Source: CAINVV01 sp963663675
GTDB lineage: Bacteria > Bacteroidota > Bacteroidia > Bacteroidales > Prolixibacteraceae
Reading direction: 5' to 3'
Length of the DNA stretch: 64,000 bases
NCBI GenBank assembly: GCA_963663675.1
Contig: OY760498.1
Span: forward strand, 744,001 to 808,000
Shown here: positions 8,002 to 17,693 of the stretch, piece by piece
Numbering within the stretch: position 1 is the stretch's first letter
Layout of the letters: every line of letters begins with the position of its first letter
Made by a program: the position numbers and the translations under genes
The notes under the pieces: generated by a model
Told to the model about the DNA's origin: nothing
What the model saw: only the letters and a program-made list of their open reading frames with translations
Database searches by the model: none

Positions 8002-10488
8002 CTACTCCTCGTGATAGACCCTTTTCACCCGCTGGCCAATGGTGGTGAGAACTTCGTAAGGTATAGTACCCATCCAATCAGCAACTTTGCTCACTGACTG
8101 GCCTTCTCCAAAAATAATTACAGGGTCGTCTTCACGGCAATCAATTTCTGAAACATCTGCCATGCACATGTCCATGCAGATGGTGCCTACAAGAGGTGCC
8201 GGCCGGCCATTGATCAGTACCTTTCCAACCCCGTTGCCAAGTCTTCTGCTGTACCCGTCGGCATAACCTATCGGGATAACGGCGATCCTGGTTGGCTTGA
8301 CCGCTATGAAATGTCTGCCATAACCCACTGATTCACCTGTAGTTACGTTCTTTATCTGTGAAATGGTTGATTTTAAGGTAGCGACATTGCGCAATTGGGC
8401 AGACTGTCCCGAACTGGCGCCGTACAACCCGATTCCCAGCCTTACCATGTCTAGCTGCATTTCCGGGAAACGTTCAATGCCGGCAGAATTAAGAACATGC
8501 AGCAGAATCTTGTAATCAAACTCCCCGGTAATTATGCTGCTTAAATTCCGGAACTGCTCAAACTGCTGATTGGTAAAAGCGTCATTCAGGGAATCTTCGC
8601 TCACGGCAAGATGGGTAAAGACGGACCTGATATACAGCGTGTCTCTTCCCCGGATAAATGCTGCCAGATCGGCTATCTCTTCTGCTGATTTAAAGCCGAG
8701 GCGGTTCATTCCTGTGTCAATTTTGATATGGACAGGAAAGTTGCTTACCGCACTTCTTTTCAACGCTTCATCAAAGCTGTGCAACAGGGAGAAACGATAA
8801 ATATTTGGCTCCAGCCGGTTCTCAATCATTGTGATGAAGCTGTGTTCTTCGGGGTTCATCACGATGATCGGAAGATCAATTCCGGCATTGCGCAATTCAA
8901 TGCCTTCATCCGCTATTGCCACGGCAAGATAGTCTACTCTCCTGTATTGCAGGATCTTGGCAACTTCTACTGATCCGGTTCCGTAAGAAAAGGCTTTTAC
9001 CATTGCCATGAGTTTTGTCTCCGGTTTCAGCTGACTCCTGTAATGGTTGAGATTGTGAACCATCGCACTCAAATCAATCTCCATGATTGTTTGATGCTTT
9101 TTCTCCTGAAGCAGGGAGGATATCCTGTCAAACCTGAAGCTCCTGGCGCCTTTCAAAAGAATCATTTCATTCCTGTAATCCGATTCTCTGAACTGCAGTA
9201 AAAAAGCATCAGTGTCCGGGAAAAACTGAGCCTCAGGAACTCTAAAAAGGTGGCGGTACAGGCTGATTTCATTGCCGATTCCAATGATGCAGCCAATATG
9301 ACAGAGCCTGGTGTATTCAGCGACCTCCTGGTAAAGTTGTCCGGGATTTTTCCCGGATTGCAAAATATCTGAAAGAATCAGGGTGCGTTTGAGCTTCCGG
9401 GCATCATTCTGCTGACCAAGAAAATCCAGGGCATTGACCAGGGAGGCGGTATCGGAATTGTAACTGTCGTCGATAATGGCACATCCATTGATTCCTTTCT
9501 TTATCTCCAGCCGCATCGACACAGTCGGAAGGTGCCTGAATAATTCTTTGAAACTTTCTGGTTCATAGCCTGTTGCCAAAAGGTAGGACCAGCAGTGGAT
9601 GGCATTTTCAATATGTGCACCATCTGTGAACGGAATATCCAGGGTAATGACATTGTCCAGGTAAAGCGCCCGGATATGTGTCGATTGGCCGCCGTTTTCC
9701 CTGGATAGTATCTGTAAATCAGCTTTTTCTTTGGCTGACCAACTGAAAAACCGGGGATTTTCCGAAAATGCCTGGTTGGAAATCGCCTTCTGAATAAGGT
9801 CAAAATCCTGGCAATAGACTATCAGCTTGCAGTTTACAAAAAGCTTTACCTTTTCGGCAGCCAGTTCTTCCTGAGAGGAAAAATTTTCCAGGTGAGCATT
9901 CCCAAGATGGGTGAAAATACCATGATCCGGGCGCAGAATGGCTTCCAGTTTCTCCATTTCTCCCGGTTTGGAAATGCCTGCCTCAAATAGTGCAAGGTCG
10001 AAACTGTCGTCCATTAGCCAGACAGACAATGGATTGCCGATCTGTGAGTTGTAACTGCGAGGGCTTCTTATGACATGCTGCCGGGAGCCCAGCAGTTCGG
10101 CCAGCCATTCCTTGACGATTGTTTTGCCATTGCTGCCAGTAATTGCTGTTACCGGGTAGCTGAACCTTCCGCGGTGATAGGTCGCAAGCCTTTGTAATGC
10201 GTTCAGGGTATTGTCGACAACGATATAAGTGGCAGCAGCCATGCCATTCAAATTTTCAGGAATCCTTTCGACGACAAAAGAGCGAACCTCCCGGTTCAGC
10301 GCATCCGGCAAGTATTTATGTCCGTCATTTCTCTCATTTTTCAAAGCGAAAAAGAGAGTCTCACTGCCTGAAAGTATGGTCCGGCTGTCGAAGGAGAGAT
10401 ACCGTATGGCAGGATCCGCGTCAGTACCGCGAGGTATCAGCCTTCCACCAATGATACCGGCAATTTCGGATAGTTGGTAAGCAATCAT
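8002..10488 (-). CDS. Fused MurF (UDP-MurNAc-tripeptide D-Ala-D-Ala ligase) and alanine racemase
   Basis: 828 residues from ATG 10488-10486, which shares ATGA with the tdk stop; the open frame extends to 10515 but that part overlaps tdk. Residues 1-455 are a Mur ligase: N-terminal FDSRTILSG block, ATP loop GSNGKT at 118-123, HLGNAHLENF and DDSYNSD. From about residue 467 (EIDLSAMVHNLNHYR) a full alanine racemase follows, with the PLP lysine in MVKAFSYGTG, the catalytic tyrosine region VGYGRHF, and the C-terminal GYADGYSRRLGNG and GTICMDMCM. One polypeptide thus makes D-Ala and joins D-Ala-D-Ala to the muramyl tripeptide. This fusion is widespread in Bacteroidota. It probably is translated together with tdk. 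ddl, the third enzyme of the branch, is at 22 kb. Confidence 0.96.
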   Translation of the reverse strand: MIAYQLSEIAGIIGGRLIPRGTDADPAIRYLSFDSRTILSGSETLFFALKNERNDGHKYLPDALNREVRSFVVERIPENLNGMAAATYIVVDNTLNALQRLATYHRGRFSYPVTAITGSNGKTIVKEWLAELLGSRQHVIRSPRSYNSQIGNPLSVWLMDDSFDLALFEAGISKPGEMEKLEAILRPDHGIFTHLGNAHLENFSSQEELAAEKVKLFVNCKLIVYCQDFDLIQKAISNQAFSENPRFFSWSAKEKADLQILSRENGGQSTHIRALYLDNVITLDIPFTDGAHIENAIHCWSYLLATGYEPESFKELFRHLPTVSMRLEIKKGINGCAIIDDSYNSDTASLVNALDFLGQQNDARKLKRTLILSDILQSGKNPGQLYQEVAEYTRLCHIGCIIGIGNEISLYRHLFRVPEAQFFPDTDAFLLQFRESDYRNEMILLKGARSFRFDRISSLLQEKKHQTIMEIDLSAMVHNLNHYRSQLKPETKLMAMVKAFSYGTGSVEVAKILQYRRVDYLAVAIADEGIELRNAGIDLPIIVMNPEEHSFITMIENRLEPNIYRFSLLHSFDEALKRSAVSNFPVHIKIDTGMNRLGFKSAEEIADLAAFIRGRDTLYIRSVFTHLAVSEDSLNDAFTNQQFEQFRNLSSIITGEFDYKILLHVLNSAGIERFPEMQLDMVRLGIGLYGASSGQSAQLRNVATLKSTISQIKNVTTGESVGYGRHFIAVKPTRIAVIPIGYADGYSRRLGNGVGKVLINGRPAPLVGTICMDMCMADVSEIDCREDDPVIIFGEGQSVSKVADWMGTIPYEVLTTIGQRVKRVYHEE

Positions 10489-11066
10489 TTTTTCTGGTTT
10501 ATCCCATGGAAACATTCACGGCACAAAGGTTCGTAGCTATCTTTTTCGCCAAGAACCACCAGTTTCTCAGCGTCTGAAAACCTGTGACTGAAGTGAGCGA
10601 TATGGCCGCATTTCATGCAAACTGCGTGAACCTTGGTAACATACTCGGCGCAGGCCATTAACCCGGGCATCGGGCCGAAAGGCATTCCCCTGAAATCCAT
10701 GTCCAGTCCGGCAACAATGACCCTGATCCCCATATCCGCCAGTTTGTTACATACTTCCACCAGGTTTTCGTCAAAAAACTGGGCTTCATCGATGCCAATG
10801 ACGTCAATATTTCCTGATAGCAATAAAATAGTTGAGGAGTTGTCAATGGCCGTCGACCGGATGGAATTTTCATTGTGGGAAACGACCTCGTTAACGGAGT
10901 ATCTTGTATCTGTTGTTGGTTTGAAAATTTCAACACGCTGCCTGGCAATTTCGGCACGCCGAAGCCTGCGAATCAGTTCTTCGGTTTTTCCTGAAAACAT
11001 TGACCCGGAGATAACTTCTATCCAGCCCCGTTTGCGTCCGTTATTTAAATTGCTTTCGATAAACAT
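10485..11066 (-). CDS. tdk: Thymidine kinase (type II)
   Basis: 193 residues. Walker A is in IEVISGSMFSGKTEELIRR (about residues 17-35), the Walker B/lasso region includes GIDEAQFF, and a C-terminal zinc knuckle is formed by CMKC and CREC (four cysteines). This is the type II, tetrameric, zinc-containing thymidine kinase of the pyrimidine salvage path, cytoplasmic, feedback-controlled by dTTP in known members. The ATG is at 11066-11064. A -7-like box TATTTTTG reads on the minus strand at 11078-11071, so the transcript would start almost at the ATG; a nearly leaderless mRNA is possible. Its stop overlaps the murF-alr start by ATGA, suggesting translational coupling. Confidence 0.95.
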   Translation of the reverse strand: MFIESNLNNGRKRGWIEVISGSMFSGKTEELIRRLRRAEIARQRVEIFKPTTDTRYSVNEVVSHNENSIRSTAIDNSSTILLLSGNIDVIGIDEAQFFDENLVEVCNKLADMGIRVIVAGLDMDFRGMPFGPMPGLMACAEYVTKVHAVCMKCGHIAHFSHRFSDAEKLVVLGEKDSYEPLCRECFHGINQKK

Positions 11067-11465
11067 ATTTCAAAAATAGTTTTTTTCCGCTTCATGTTTG
11101 AAAAATTTGGATGTATGAACAAGTAATTCTTCTCTGATTGAACTGAAAATTTAATGTAGTAGTAGGTAACTGGTCGATTTTATGCTCATAATATTATTTT
11201 TAAAGGAATGATTTCAATCAGTTTATCCTCAGGAATAGTCTGAAAAATGTTGTTAATTTATTCTCTGCGAAAGAAGGTTAATATACTTTTTCCTCTGTCA
11301 ATTGTCCATTACTTTGGTATATGGATGCCGTTAAATTTGTATTTTTACCAAAATGAATGAAACAATGGAAGGGAATAGCGATAAAACAAGCAATTTTCAC
11401 TTGTTAAGCCAAAACCGAAACTGGGAACTGGTTGTTTTAATTTACCCTTTTTCACTAAATAATTA
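11067..11465 (+). promoter_or_regulatory. Intergenic region: heptamer repeats and -7 box
   Basis: About 400 AT-rich bases between the divergent tdk and the gene at 11466. At 11291-11311 three 7-base units stand in phase (TCCTCTG, TCAATTG, TCCATTA), part of a repeat family also found at 12.3, 25.2 and 38.0 kb. A promoter candidate reads towards the downstream gene: TTTG at 11313-11316 and TAAATTTG at 11332-11339, with a rather short 15-base spacer. The -7 box has the same flank (TAAATTTGTATTTT) as that before the DUF1080 gene. No ORF or RNA gene recognised. Confidence 0.45.
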
Positions 11466-12182
11466 ATGATGGACAAGAATATATGGCTCAAGGTAATAAA
11501 ACAGGAACTGGGATTGCTCGACCAGTTGGCATCAGGCATGATAGAAGATTCGAATCTTTCGAAAGAGGAGGTAGAACTGGCGTTATCCAGGAGTAAGGTG
11601 GTTGTTCGTGAATTTGAAATGCTTATGCAGCAAATTTCCCCCTACAAACCGGACACCAGGAGGATTGCCGAACCTTCCAAAGAGGGAAAGTCACCTGAAC
11701 CTGTTCAACCCGAATCTTCTGAAATTTTTGTGCCTGAAATAGAGGTTAATACAAAACAGGAGACGGTAATTGGGCAGGGCAAGGCAGCCAAGCCTGTGCC
11801 CGAAGTTCCAAAAGCTGAAGCTGAACCGTTTGTCGCTTCACCGGTACTTCAGAAGGTCATTCCTACTGTTGTACAGCCGACACCGGTTCCTGAGGCCAGG
11901 GAAGAATCCAACATCCTTTTTGACGACCAGAAAGAAGCGGTCTCTCAGTTTAAGGCTTCTCCTTTAAAAAGCCTGAAGGAGGGCCTAAGCCTGAACGACC
12001 GGTACCTGTTTCAGCGCGAACTCTTTGACAATGATAAATCGAGATTGGATGATACCGTTGCGGCACTCGATCGACTGTCAACTATCAAAGATGCAGTTGA
12101 TTACATGAAATCTAATTTCAAATGGACCAAGAATGAAGCTTCGGAGAAGTTTGTCCAGCTCGTAAAAAGAAGATTTTCCTGA
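11466..12182 (+). CDS. Conserved Bacteroidota protein of unknown function
   Basis: 238 residues with no signal peptide or membrane segment. Three parts are visible: a charged helical N-terminus (1-60; KQELGLLDQLASGMIEDSN), a Pro/Glu/Val-rich, probably disordered linker (about 65-150), and a conserved C-terminal helical domain (about 165-238; LSLNDRYLFQRELFDND, AVDYMKSNFKWTKNEASEKF, ending LVKRRF). I recall the C-terminal pattern as recurring in many Bacteroidota hypothetical proteins, but no function is known to me. The architecture suggests a cytoplasmic adaptor with two ends joined by a flexible linker; that is inference. Start: two ATGs, 11466 and 11469, are adjacent. The gene stands alone, 173 bases before rsmI. 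Confidence 0.75.
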   Translation: MMDKNIWLKVIKQELGLLDQLASGMIEDSNLSKEEVELALSRSKVVVREFEMLMQQISPYKPDTRRIAEPSKEGKSPEPVQPESSEIFVPEIEVNTKQETVIGQGKAAKPVPEVPKAEAEPFVASPVLQKVIPTVVQPTPVPEAREESNILFDDQKEAVSQFKASPLKSLKEGLSLNDRYLFQRELFDNDKSRLDDTVAALDRLSTIKDAVDYMKSNFKWTKNEASEKFVQLVKRRFS

Positions 12183-12295
12183 CGGGAAAGAAATAAATTG
12201 AAATTAGGGGAATAGGGAAATATATTGTTGTCTACTGCAATTAATATTTCCATATATTTCTATCTGTTTCAATTTTATTTCAACCTGTTTTTCCA

Positions 12296-12358
12296 TCTCA
12301 TATCTCATAACTCATATCTCATATCTCATATCTCCTAACTCCTAATTCATTACTCATG
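12296..12358 (+). repeat. Tandem 7-base repeat array running into the rsmI start codon
   Basis: Nine consecutive heptamers in perfect register: TCTCATA, TCTCATA, ACTCATA, TCTCATA, TCTCATA, TCTCCTA, ACTCCTA, ATTCATT, ACTCATG. The last unit contains the rsmI ATG (12356-12358). No Shine-Dalgarno sequence is present between array and start codon. Gain or loss of a unit would change the leader but not the reading frame. Confidence 0.85.
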
Positions 12359-13063
12359 AGCCGATTGTATCTCGTTCCCACTCCGATTGGTAACCTCGAA
12401 GATATGACTTTCAGGGCAGTGCGGATTTTAAAGGAGGTTAACCTCATCCTTGCAGAAGATACCCGTACGTCCTCTCATTTGCTCCGCCATTATGGAATTG
12501 AAACAAAGCTGGCATCGCATCACAAGTTCAACGAACACAAAACCGTTGTGCGTGTTGCCGATCAGATTCTTGGGGGTGAATCCATCGCGTTGATTTCCGA
12601 TGCCGGTACACCTTCTATTTCTGATCCCGGCTTTCTCCTGGTAAGGACATGCATTGAAAAGGGAGTAGAGATAGAATGTCTACCCGGTGCCACTGCCTTT
12701 GTCCCGGCACTCGTCAATTCGGGTTTCCCGAGTGACAGGTTCTGTTTTGAAGGATTCCTTCCACAGAAAAAGGGGCGTGAGAAGAAGCTGACAGAACTGG
12801 AAGCTGAGTTGCGGACCATGATTTTTTATGAGTCGCCTTTCAGGCTGGTCAAACTGCTGGAACAATTTATCACACATTTTGGTGCAGGACGTTTGGTGTC
12901 TGTATCCCGCGAACTGAGTAAGATATACGAAGAAAATTTCCGGGGCACATGTTCTGACGCGCTGGCACATTTTTCCTCCAAACAGGTGAAAGGAGAGATT
13001 GTGGTTGTTCTGGAAGGTAAACCCAGCCAGAAGAGGGCAGAAAAGGATGTAGAGGAGGAATAA
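12356..13063 (+). CDS. rsmI: 16S rRNA (cytidine-1402-2'-O)-methyltransferase RsmI
   Basis: 235 residues, shorter than the E. coli enzyme (286) because the C-terminal extension is absent, as is usual in this phylum. The N-terminus LYLVPTPIGNLEDMTFRAVRILKEV, the block ILAEDTRTSSHLLRHYGI, the glycine-rich SAM site LISDAGTPSISDPGF and ECLPGATAFVPALVNSGFP identify the tetrapyrrole-methylase-like RsmI family. It methylates the ribose of C1402 in the decoding site of 16S rRNA. The leader consists of the heptamer array described at 12296-12358. The stop codon TAA shares its last base with the ATG of the next gene, so the two are translated from one message. Confidence 0.94.
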   Translation: MSRLYLVPTPIGNLEDMTFRAVRILKEVNLILAEDTRTSSHLLRHYGIETKLASHHKFNEHKTVVRVADQILGGESIALISDAGTPSISDPGFLLVRTCIEKGVEIECLPGATAFVPALVNSGFPSDRFCFEGFLPQKKGREKKLTELEAELRTMIFYESPFRLVKLLEQFITHFGAGRLVSVSRELSKIYEENFRGTCSDALAHFSSKQVKGEIVVVLEGKPSQKRAEKDVEEE

Positions 13064-13785
13064 TGAAATACACTCATCTCTTCTTCGATCTTGACAACAC
13101 CCTGTGGGATTTCAATGCCAATTCTTATGACGCATTGCGGATAGCTTTGCATAAGATGGATCTACTTCAAAAAATAGGGGAGTATGATCGTTATTTTACC
13201 ATTTATCACCAGGTTAATGAGCGACTTTGGGCACTTTACCGCGAGAATAAGATTACCAAGAATGTTTTGAGGGGACTCCGGTTTGAAGAGTCCCTTGAGC
13301 TGAATAACACTCCTATGCCGGGAATGGGAGATACAATGAACGAAGCTTACCTTGAGGAAATGCCCAAACAATTGAAACTAGTGCCAGGGACCATGGAAGT
13401 ACTTGATCATCTGCACCATAAATACAGGATGGCCATTATTACCAACGGATTCAGGGAGGTGCAGGCCGACAAGCTATTGCAATCCGGTTTGAAAAAATAT
13501 TTTGACAAGATGTTTATTTCTGAAGAGGTCGGAGCACAGAAACCGCACAGGAAAATATTTGAATATGCGGTCAAGTCAATGAATGCACCCAAAAGAAAAA
13601 GTCTGATGATAGGCGATTCCTGGGACGCCGATATCATAGGGGCCATGCAGTTCGGGATCGACCAGGTTTATTATTGTCCAAACCCCGAAAAGCTTCCGCA
13701 GGGTTCTGACGAGTTTCCCGATTCATCCCCAAAAACAACGACAACGGTTATATCCCGGTTGGTACAATTGATGGAGATTCTATAA
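13063..13785 (+). CDS. HAD-family hydrolase, YjjG-type pyrimidine nucleotidase
   Basis: 240 residues. Haloacid dehalogenase motifs: I, FFDLDNTLWDF (Asp8 and Asp10 by count, nucleophile and acid/base); a helical C1 cap with ALYRENKITKNVLRGLRFEE; II, IITNGF; III, the lysine in KPHRKIFEYAV; IV, MIGDSWDADIIGA. The pattern is closest to the YjjG/YfnB group, which dephosphorylates noncanonical pyrimidine nucleotides and so cleans the nucleotide pool; substrate specificity is inferred. The ATG overlaps the rsmI TAA by one base. Downstream lie small dyads (13885-13919) that may act as terminator. Confidence 0.88.
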   Translation: MKYTHLFFDLDNTLWDFNANSYDALRIALHKMDLLQKIGEYDRYFTIYHQVNERLWALYRENKITKNVLRGLRFEESLELNNTPMPGMGDTMNEAYLEEMPKQLKLVPGTMEVLDHLHHKYRMAIITNGFREVQADKLLQSGLKKYFDKMFISEEVGAQKPHRKIFEYAVKSMNAPKRKSLMIGDSWDADIIGAMQFGIDQVYYCPNPEKLPQGSDEFPDSSPKTTTTVISRLVQLMEIL

Positions 13786-14446
13786 TTCGCTGCCGCTTGC
13801 TGACTTTTTTGAGAAATAATCACCTTTTAGGCAATTTAGCTTAAAAATAGAGGTAATTATATATCTATCTATTTATTATTTGTCAATTTTCCCGACATAA
13901 ATGACCAACCGGGAAAATTTATTAGTTCTGGAGAGAAGAATTATTTTTATTCATCCCCCAATAATTTGGGGTCCGGGTTCAAAAAAGCCTAAATATTTTA
14001 ATGTAACCCCCATTGGTATATATAATGGTCAAAAAAGTAAAAATATAACAATAATTTAAAATGATTCCGGACTATTTAACAATTTGCTCAATAGTTTTAA
14101 TTAATTCACAGATATACAACATTATAGATTTCAAGGCAGATTTCTGGACTCCAAAATCATGATTTTTGTCATGTTAATTGACTATAACTCAGCCAAAAGA
14201 AATATTCTCTACTATTGCAAGAATGTTTTCTTTAAATATATTTGCATCGGATAACAATTTTTAACATATTTGCTATTTAAGGTTAAAATTCCCTTTAAAA
14301 AGGGGGTTTTATGCTTTGAATAGGTTTTGTTGCCATTGTTTCCTTAGTAATTTGAATTTTTGATGAACCGTTCGAAAAAGATGAATCAATTTTTTGTTTA
14401 CTAACATATTACTGTTTAATTTTTGTATAACGCTAAAAATTTGTCT
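13786..14446 (+). promoter_or_regulatory. Long AT-rich leader region of the SusC/SusD unit with promoter at 14214-14244
   Basis: About 660 bases without a gene. An inverted repeat AATTTTCCCG (13885-13894) / CGGGAAAATT (13910-13919) may end the rsmI-HAD message. The best promoter is ATTG at 14214-14217, 19 bases, then TATATTTG at 14237-14244, giving a leader of nearly 200 bases before susC. No ECF sigma, anti-sigma or hybrid two-component gene is adjacent, so how the unit is induced is not visible. Confidence 0.6.
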
Positions 14447-17400
14447 ATGAGAAAAATTTCGCTGTTGCTTGTATTCCTGGGATTTATAGGTTTACAGGTT
14501 GTCTTCGCACAAACCCGGACAATTACGGGTGTTGTGACTTCTGCTGATGACGGTTTAACTCTTCCCGGGGTTTCGGTCGTTGTGGAGGGTTCTACGCTTG
14601 GAATCATTACAGACATGGATGGTAAATTCACGCTAAAAATTCCTAATAGTGCAAAAGCACTTCTCATCTCTTTTGTGGGGATGGCTTCTGAGAAGGTGAT
14701 CATAACTAACTCAAATAGTTACAAAGTTTCAATGAAGTCAGAGGCTGTTGCAGTGGATGAGGTCGTTGTAGTAGGTTATGGTACAACTACAAAACAATCA
14801 TTTGTCGGTTCGGTTAAAACGATTAAAACTGAAAACATTCAGGTAAAATCGGTGTCCAATGTTTCACAATCCTTGGCTGGTGAGGCTGCTGGGGTTCAGG
14901 TTATCAATACTTCAGGGCAACCCGGATCGAGCGCTACCGTCAGGATCAGAGGTTTTGGTTCAGTCAATGGGAATAGGGATCCGTTGTACGTTTTGGATGG
15001 TGTTCCTTTTTCAGGGTCACTTAACTCCATAAACCCCAATGATATTGAATCTACGACAGTTCTCAAGGATGCAACTGCAACCGCAATTTATGGTTCACGG
15101 GGTGCAAACGGTGTTATTTTATTAACCACTAAAGCTGGAAAGGTTGGCACTTCAGTGATTGAAGTAGATTTAAAAACGGGTATGAACATAAGTTCCCTCC
15201 CAAGATACAGTACCATAAAATCACCTGAACAATATATTGGTTTAAGTTGGGAAGCCTTGTACAACAAAGGTGTTGCTTTGGCCAGCGGTGATCCGGTTAA
15301 ATATGCCAATGACAATTTATTTACACCATCAACCATCGATCCAAAGTATAATATGTGGAATGCGACAGCAGCTAACCTGATTGATCCTGCCACACATAAT
15401 TATATATCTGGGGTTACAAGAAAATATTCCCCTGAAAACTGGGAAGATTATGGTTTTCAAAACTCGTCCAGGAATGAAGCCAATGTCACCTTCCGCGGAG
15501 GCAATGAAAAGACAAAATATTTTACCTCTTTCGGTTTTTTAAATGATATAGGTTACATTATTAATTCAGATTTTAAAAGATACAATGCAACAATTAACCT
15601 AGAGAGCAAAGTTAAACCATGGTTGACTACTACGGCAAAAATGAGCTATTCGGGAACGGAGACGAACGACAATGGACAATCCTCCGATTCAGGAAGTATT
15701 TTTTGGTTTGTGGATAACATGCCTTCCATCTTCCCCCTATTTTTAAGGGATGCCACCGGTACAATTATCAAGGATCCCGTATATGGTGGTAACCAGTACG
15801 ATTACGGTATTGGAAGAGCTTTTGGCGCTTTGACCAATTCCATAGCGGATGCCCATTTTAACAGAAGCAATACAATCAGAAATCAATTTGCCGGCAATTT
15901 TGGTTGGAATATTAAATTCAGTGAGAATCTGTCTTTTGAATCTACATTTGGTGCACAATATTATGCAAGCAAATACAACAGCCTGAATAATCCTTTTTAT
16001 GGTTCAGCTGCCGGACAGGGTGGGTCAATCTATAAAGAAGATTCCCAGTTAATAACCTATAACTTCCTTAATTTGCTCCGCTATAAAAAGGGTTTTGGCG
16101 AGCATAATTTTGAAGCGCTTGCAGCGCATGAAAGTAATTCATGGGAAAGAAAAATTGCTACTGCAAGCAAAGAGAAAATGGTTCACCCCGATATTGATGA
16201 TTTGAACAACTTTGTGATTGTATCTTCTCCTCCGACTTCTTATACCGACCAGGTGAGACTGGAAAGTTACTTTGGACAGGTTAACTACAATTATGGGAAC
16301 AAATATTACTTCTCCGGTTCAGTGCGGCGTGATGGTTCTTCACGGTTCATCGGGAAAAACCAGTGGGATAATTTTGGTTCTGTAGGTTTATCGTGGGTAG
16401 TTACCAAAGAATCCTTTATGAAGAGTTTGCCTTTGGTAAGCTTTCTGAAATATAAAATCAGTTACGGTATTATTGGTGAACAGCAAGGTGTTGGGTATTA
16501 TCCTTCTTACAATACTTTTGATGTAAGTAACCTGAACAATCAAATTTCCATTTCTTCCCGTAGCATTGGAAATCCGGATTTAACCTGGGAGAAATCGAAA
16601 ATGTTCCAGACCGGTATTGAGTTTAGCTTAGGAAAATTTTTAGATGGTTCTCTTGATTATTATGATAAAAATACGTCTAATCTTGTTTTCGACAGGCGTG
16701 TTGGTCCTTCTGTGGGATATGCGCTTATTACTGTCAATGACGGAGTTTTAAGGAACAGTGGTCTGGAATTTGATTTGACTGCACACATCATCAACAAACG
16801 TGACTACGGCTTGGATTTTACCGTTAACGGGGAGTTTCTATCCAACAAGCTCATTAATATGCCAATTGACCCGGCAACATCAAAGCCAAAAGTTCTGGAT
16901 ATTTCCGGATTGTACGGCAGGTCAGAAAATCATTCCTTGTATGATTTTTACACAAGAGAATGGGCGGGCGTTGATCCGGCCGATGGTACAACAATGTGGT
17001 ATCAAAATTATCATGACCTCAACAGAAACGGTGTTTTGGATACTGGCGAAGGTATTACTTCCTTGTACGAATACACTACTGCAAATCCTGATAGTGCCAT
17101 CAGCAGAACAACAACAAAAACGTACGCCAACGCGACTCAAAAATATGTCGGCAAATCGGCTATCCCAAAAGTGCGCGGGGCTTTTAGATTGGAAGGCAGA
17201 GTCAAGGATTTTGACATCAGCGCCCAGTTTATCTATAGCCTGGGAGGTTATTCTTATGATGGCGCTTATGCTACCCTCATGGATAATAGGGTAATAGGAA
17301 ACAACAACTGGTCAACAGATATTCTGAACAGGTGGCAAAAGCCGGGCGACATTACAAATGTGCCAAGATTATCAAGCGGCAAGGATGTAAATGTTGCGAG

Positions 17401-17653
17401 TTCTTCGACCAGGTATATAACTAACTCTGATTTTTTATCCTTAAATAGTGTTCGGGTTGGTTATACTGTTCCTAAAAAGCTTACTGAAAGAATTGGGATC
17501 TCCTCTTTTAACATATTTGTGACAGGCGATAATCTATTTTTATTGAGTGCAAGGGATGGTTTTAATCCTTCAACCAATGAAGTTGGTTCGTCAGATATGT
17601 ATAGATACTCTCCTCTAAGTACGTATGCTTTGGGTTTAAGAGTTAAATTTTAA
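14447..17653 (+). CDS. SusC/RagA-type TonB-dependent outer membrane transporter
   Basis: 1068 residues from the ATG at 14447; the frame is open from 14423 but MRKISLLLVFLGFIGLQVVFAQ is a standard signal peptide. Order of parts: signal peptide (1-22), carboxypeptidase-D-like regulatory domain (about 25-100; RTITGVVTSADDGLTLPGVSVVVEG), a TonB-box-like VDEVVVVGYGT (about 108-118), plug domain (about 118-235; SLAGEAAGVQVINTSGQPGSS and DPLYVLDGVPF, YGSRGANGVILLTTKAG) and a 22-stranded barrel to the C-terminal LGLRVKF. It should import an oligomeric nutrient through the outer membrane together with the SusD partner 40 bases downstream. No STN domain is present, so direct FecR-type signalling is unlikely. 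The ligand cannot be inferred: no hydrolase is adjacent. Confidence 0.95.
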   Translation: MRKISLLLVFLGFIGLQVVFAQTRTITGVVTSADDGLTLPGVSVVVEGSTLGIITDMDGKFTLKIPNSAKALLISFVGMASEKVIITNSNSYKVSMKSEAVAVDEVVVVGYGTTTKQSFVGSVKTIKTENIQVKSVSNVSQSLAGEAAGVQVINTSGQPGSSATVRIRGFGSVNGNRDPLYVLDGVPFSGSLNSINPNDIESTTVLKDATATAIYGSRGANGVILLTTKAGKVGTSVIEVDLKTGMNISSLPRYSTIKSPEQYIGLSWEALYNKGVALASGDPVKYANDNLFTPSTIDPKYNMWNATAANLIDPATHNYISGVTRKYSPENWEDYGFQNSSRNEANVTFRGGNEKTKYFTSFGFLNDIGYIINSDFKRYNATINLESKVKPWLTTTAKMSYSGTETNDNGQSSDSGSIFWFVDNMPSIFPLFLRDATGTIIKDPVYGGNQYDYGIGRAFGALTNSIADAHFNRSNTIRNQFAGNFGWNIKFSENLSFESTFGAQYYASKYNSLNNPFYGSAAGQGGSIYKEDSQLITYNFLNLLRYKKGFGEHNFEALAAHESNSWERKIATASKEKMVHPDIDDLNNFVIVSSPPTSYTDQVRLESYFGQVNYNYGNKYYFSGSVRRDGSSRFIGKNQWDNFGSVGLSWVVTKESFMKSLPLVSFLKYKISYGIIGEQQGVGYYPSYNTFDVSNLNNQISISSRSIGNPDLTWEKSKMFQTGIEFSLGKFLDGSLDYYDKNTSNLVFDRRVGPSVGYALITVNDGVLRNSGLEFDLTAHIINKRDYGLDFTVNGEFLSNKLINMPIDPATSKPKVLDISGLYGRSENHSLYDFYTREWAGVDPADGTTMWYQNYHDLNRNGVLDTGEGITSLYEYTTANPDSAISRTTTKTYANATQKYVGKSAIPKVRGAFRLEGRVKDFDISAQFIYSLGGYSYDGAYATLMDNRVIGNNNWSTDILNRWQKPGDITNVPRLSSGKDVNVASSSTRYITNSDFLSLNSVRVGYTVPKKLTERIGISSFNIFVTGDNLFLLSARDGFNPSTNEVGSSDMYRYSPLSTYALGLRVKF

Positions 17654-17693
17654 AACGACATAAATTAAAATTTGCAACATTAAATTTTTTAAT

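Noticed and set aside
13956..13971. CCCCAATAATTTGGGG as a terminator stem
   Set aside because: Only about 5 bp of stem without a T-tract; too weak to list as a feature.
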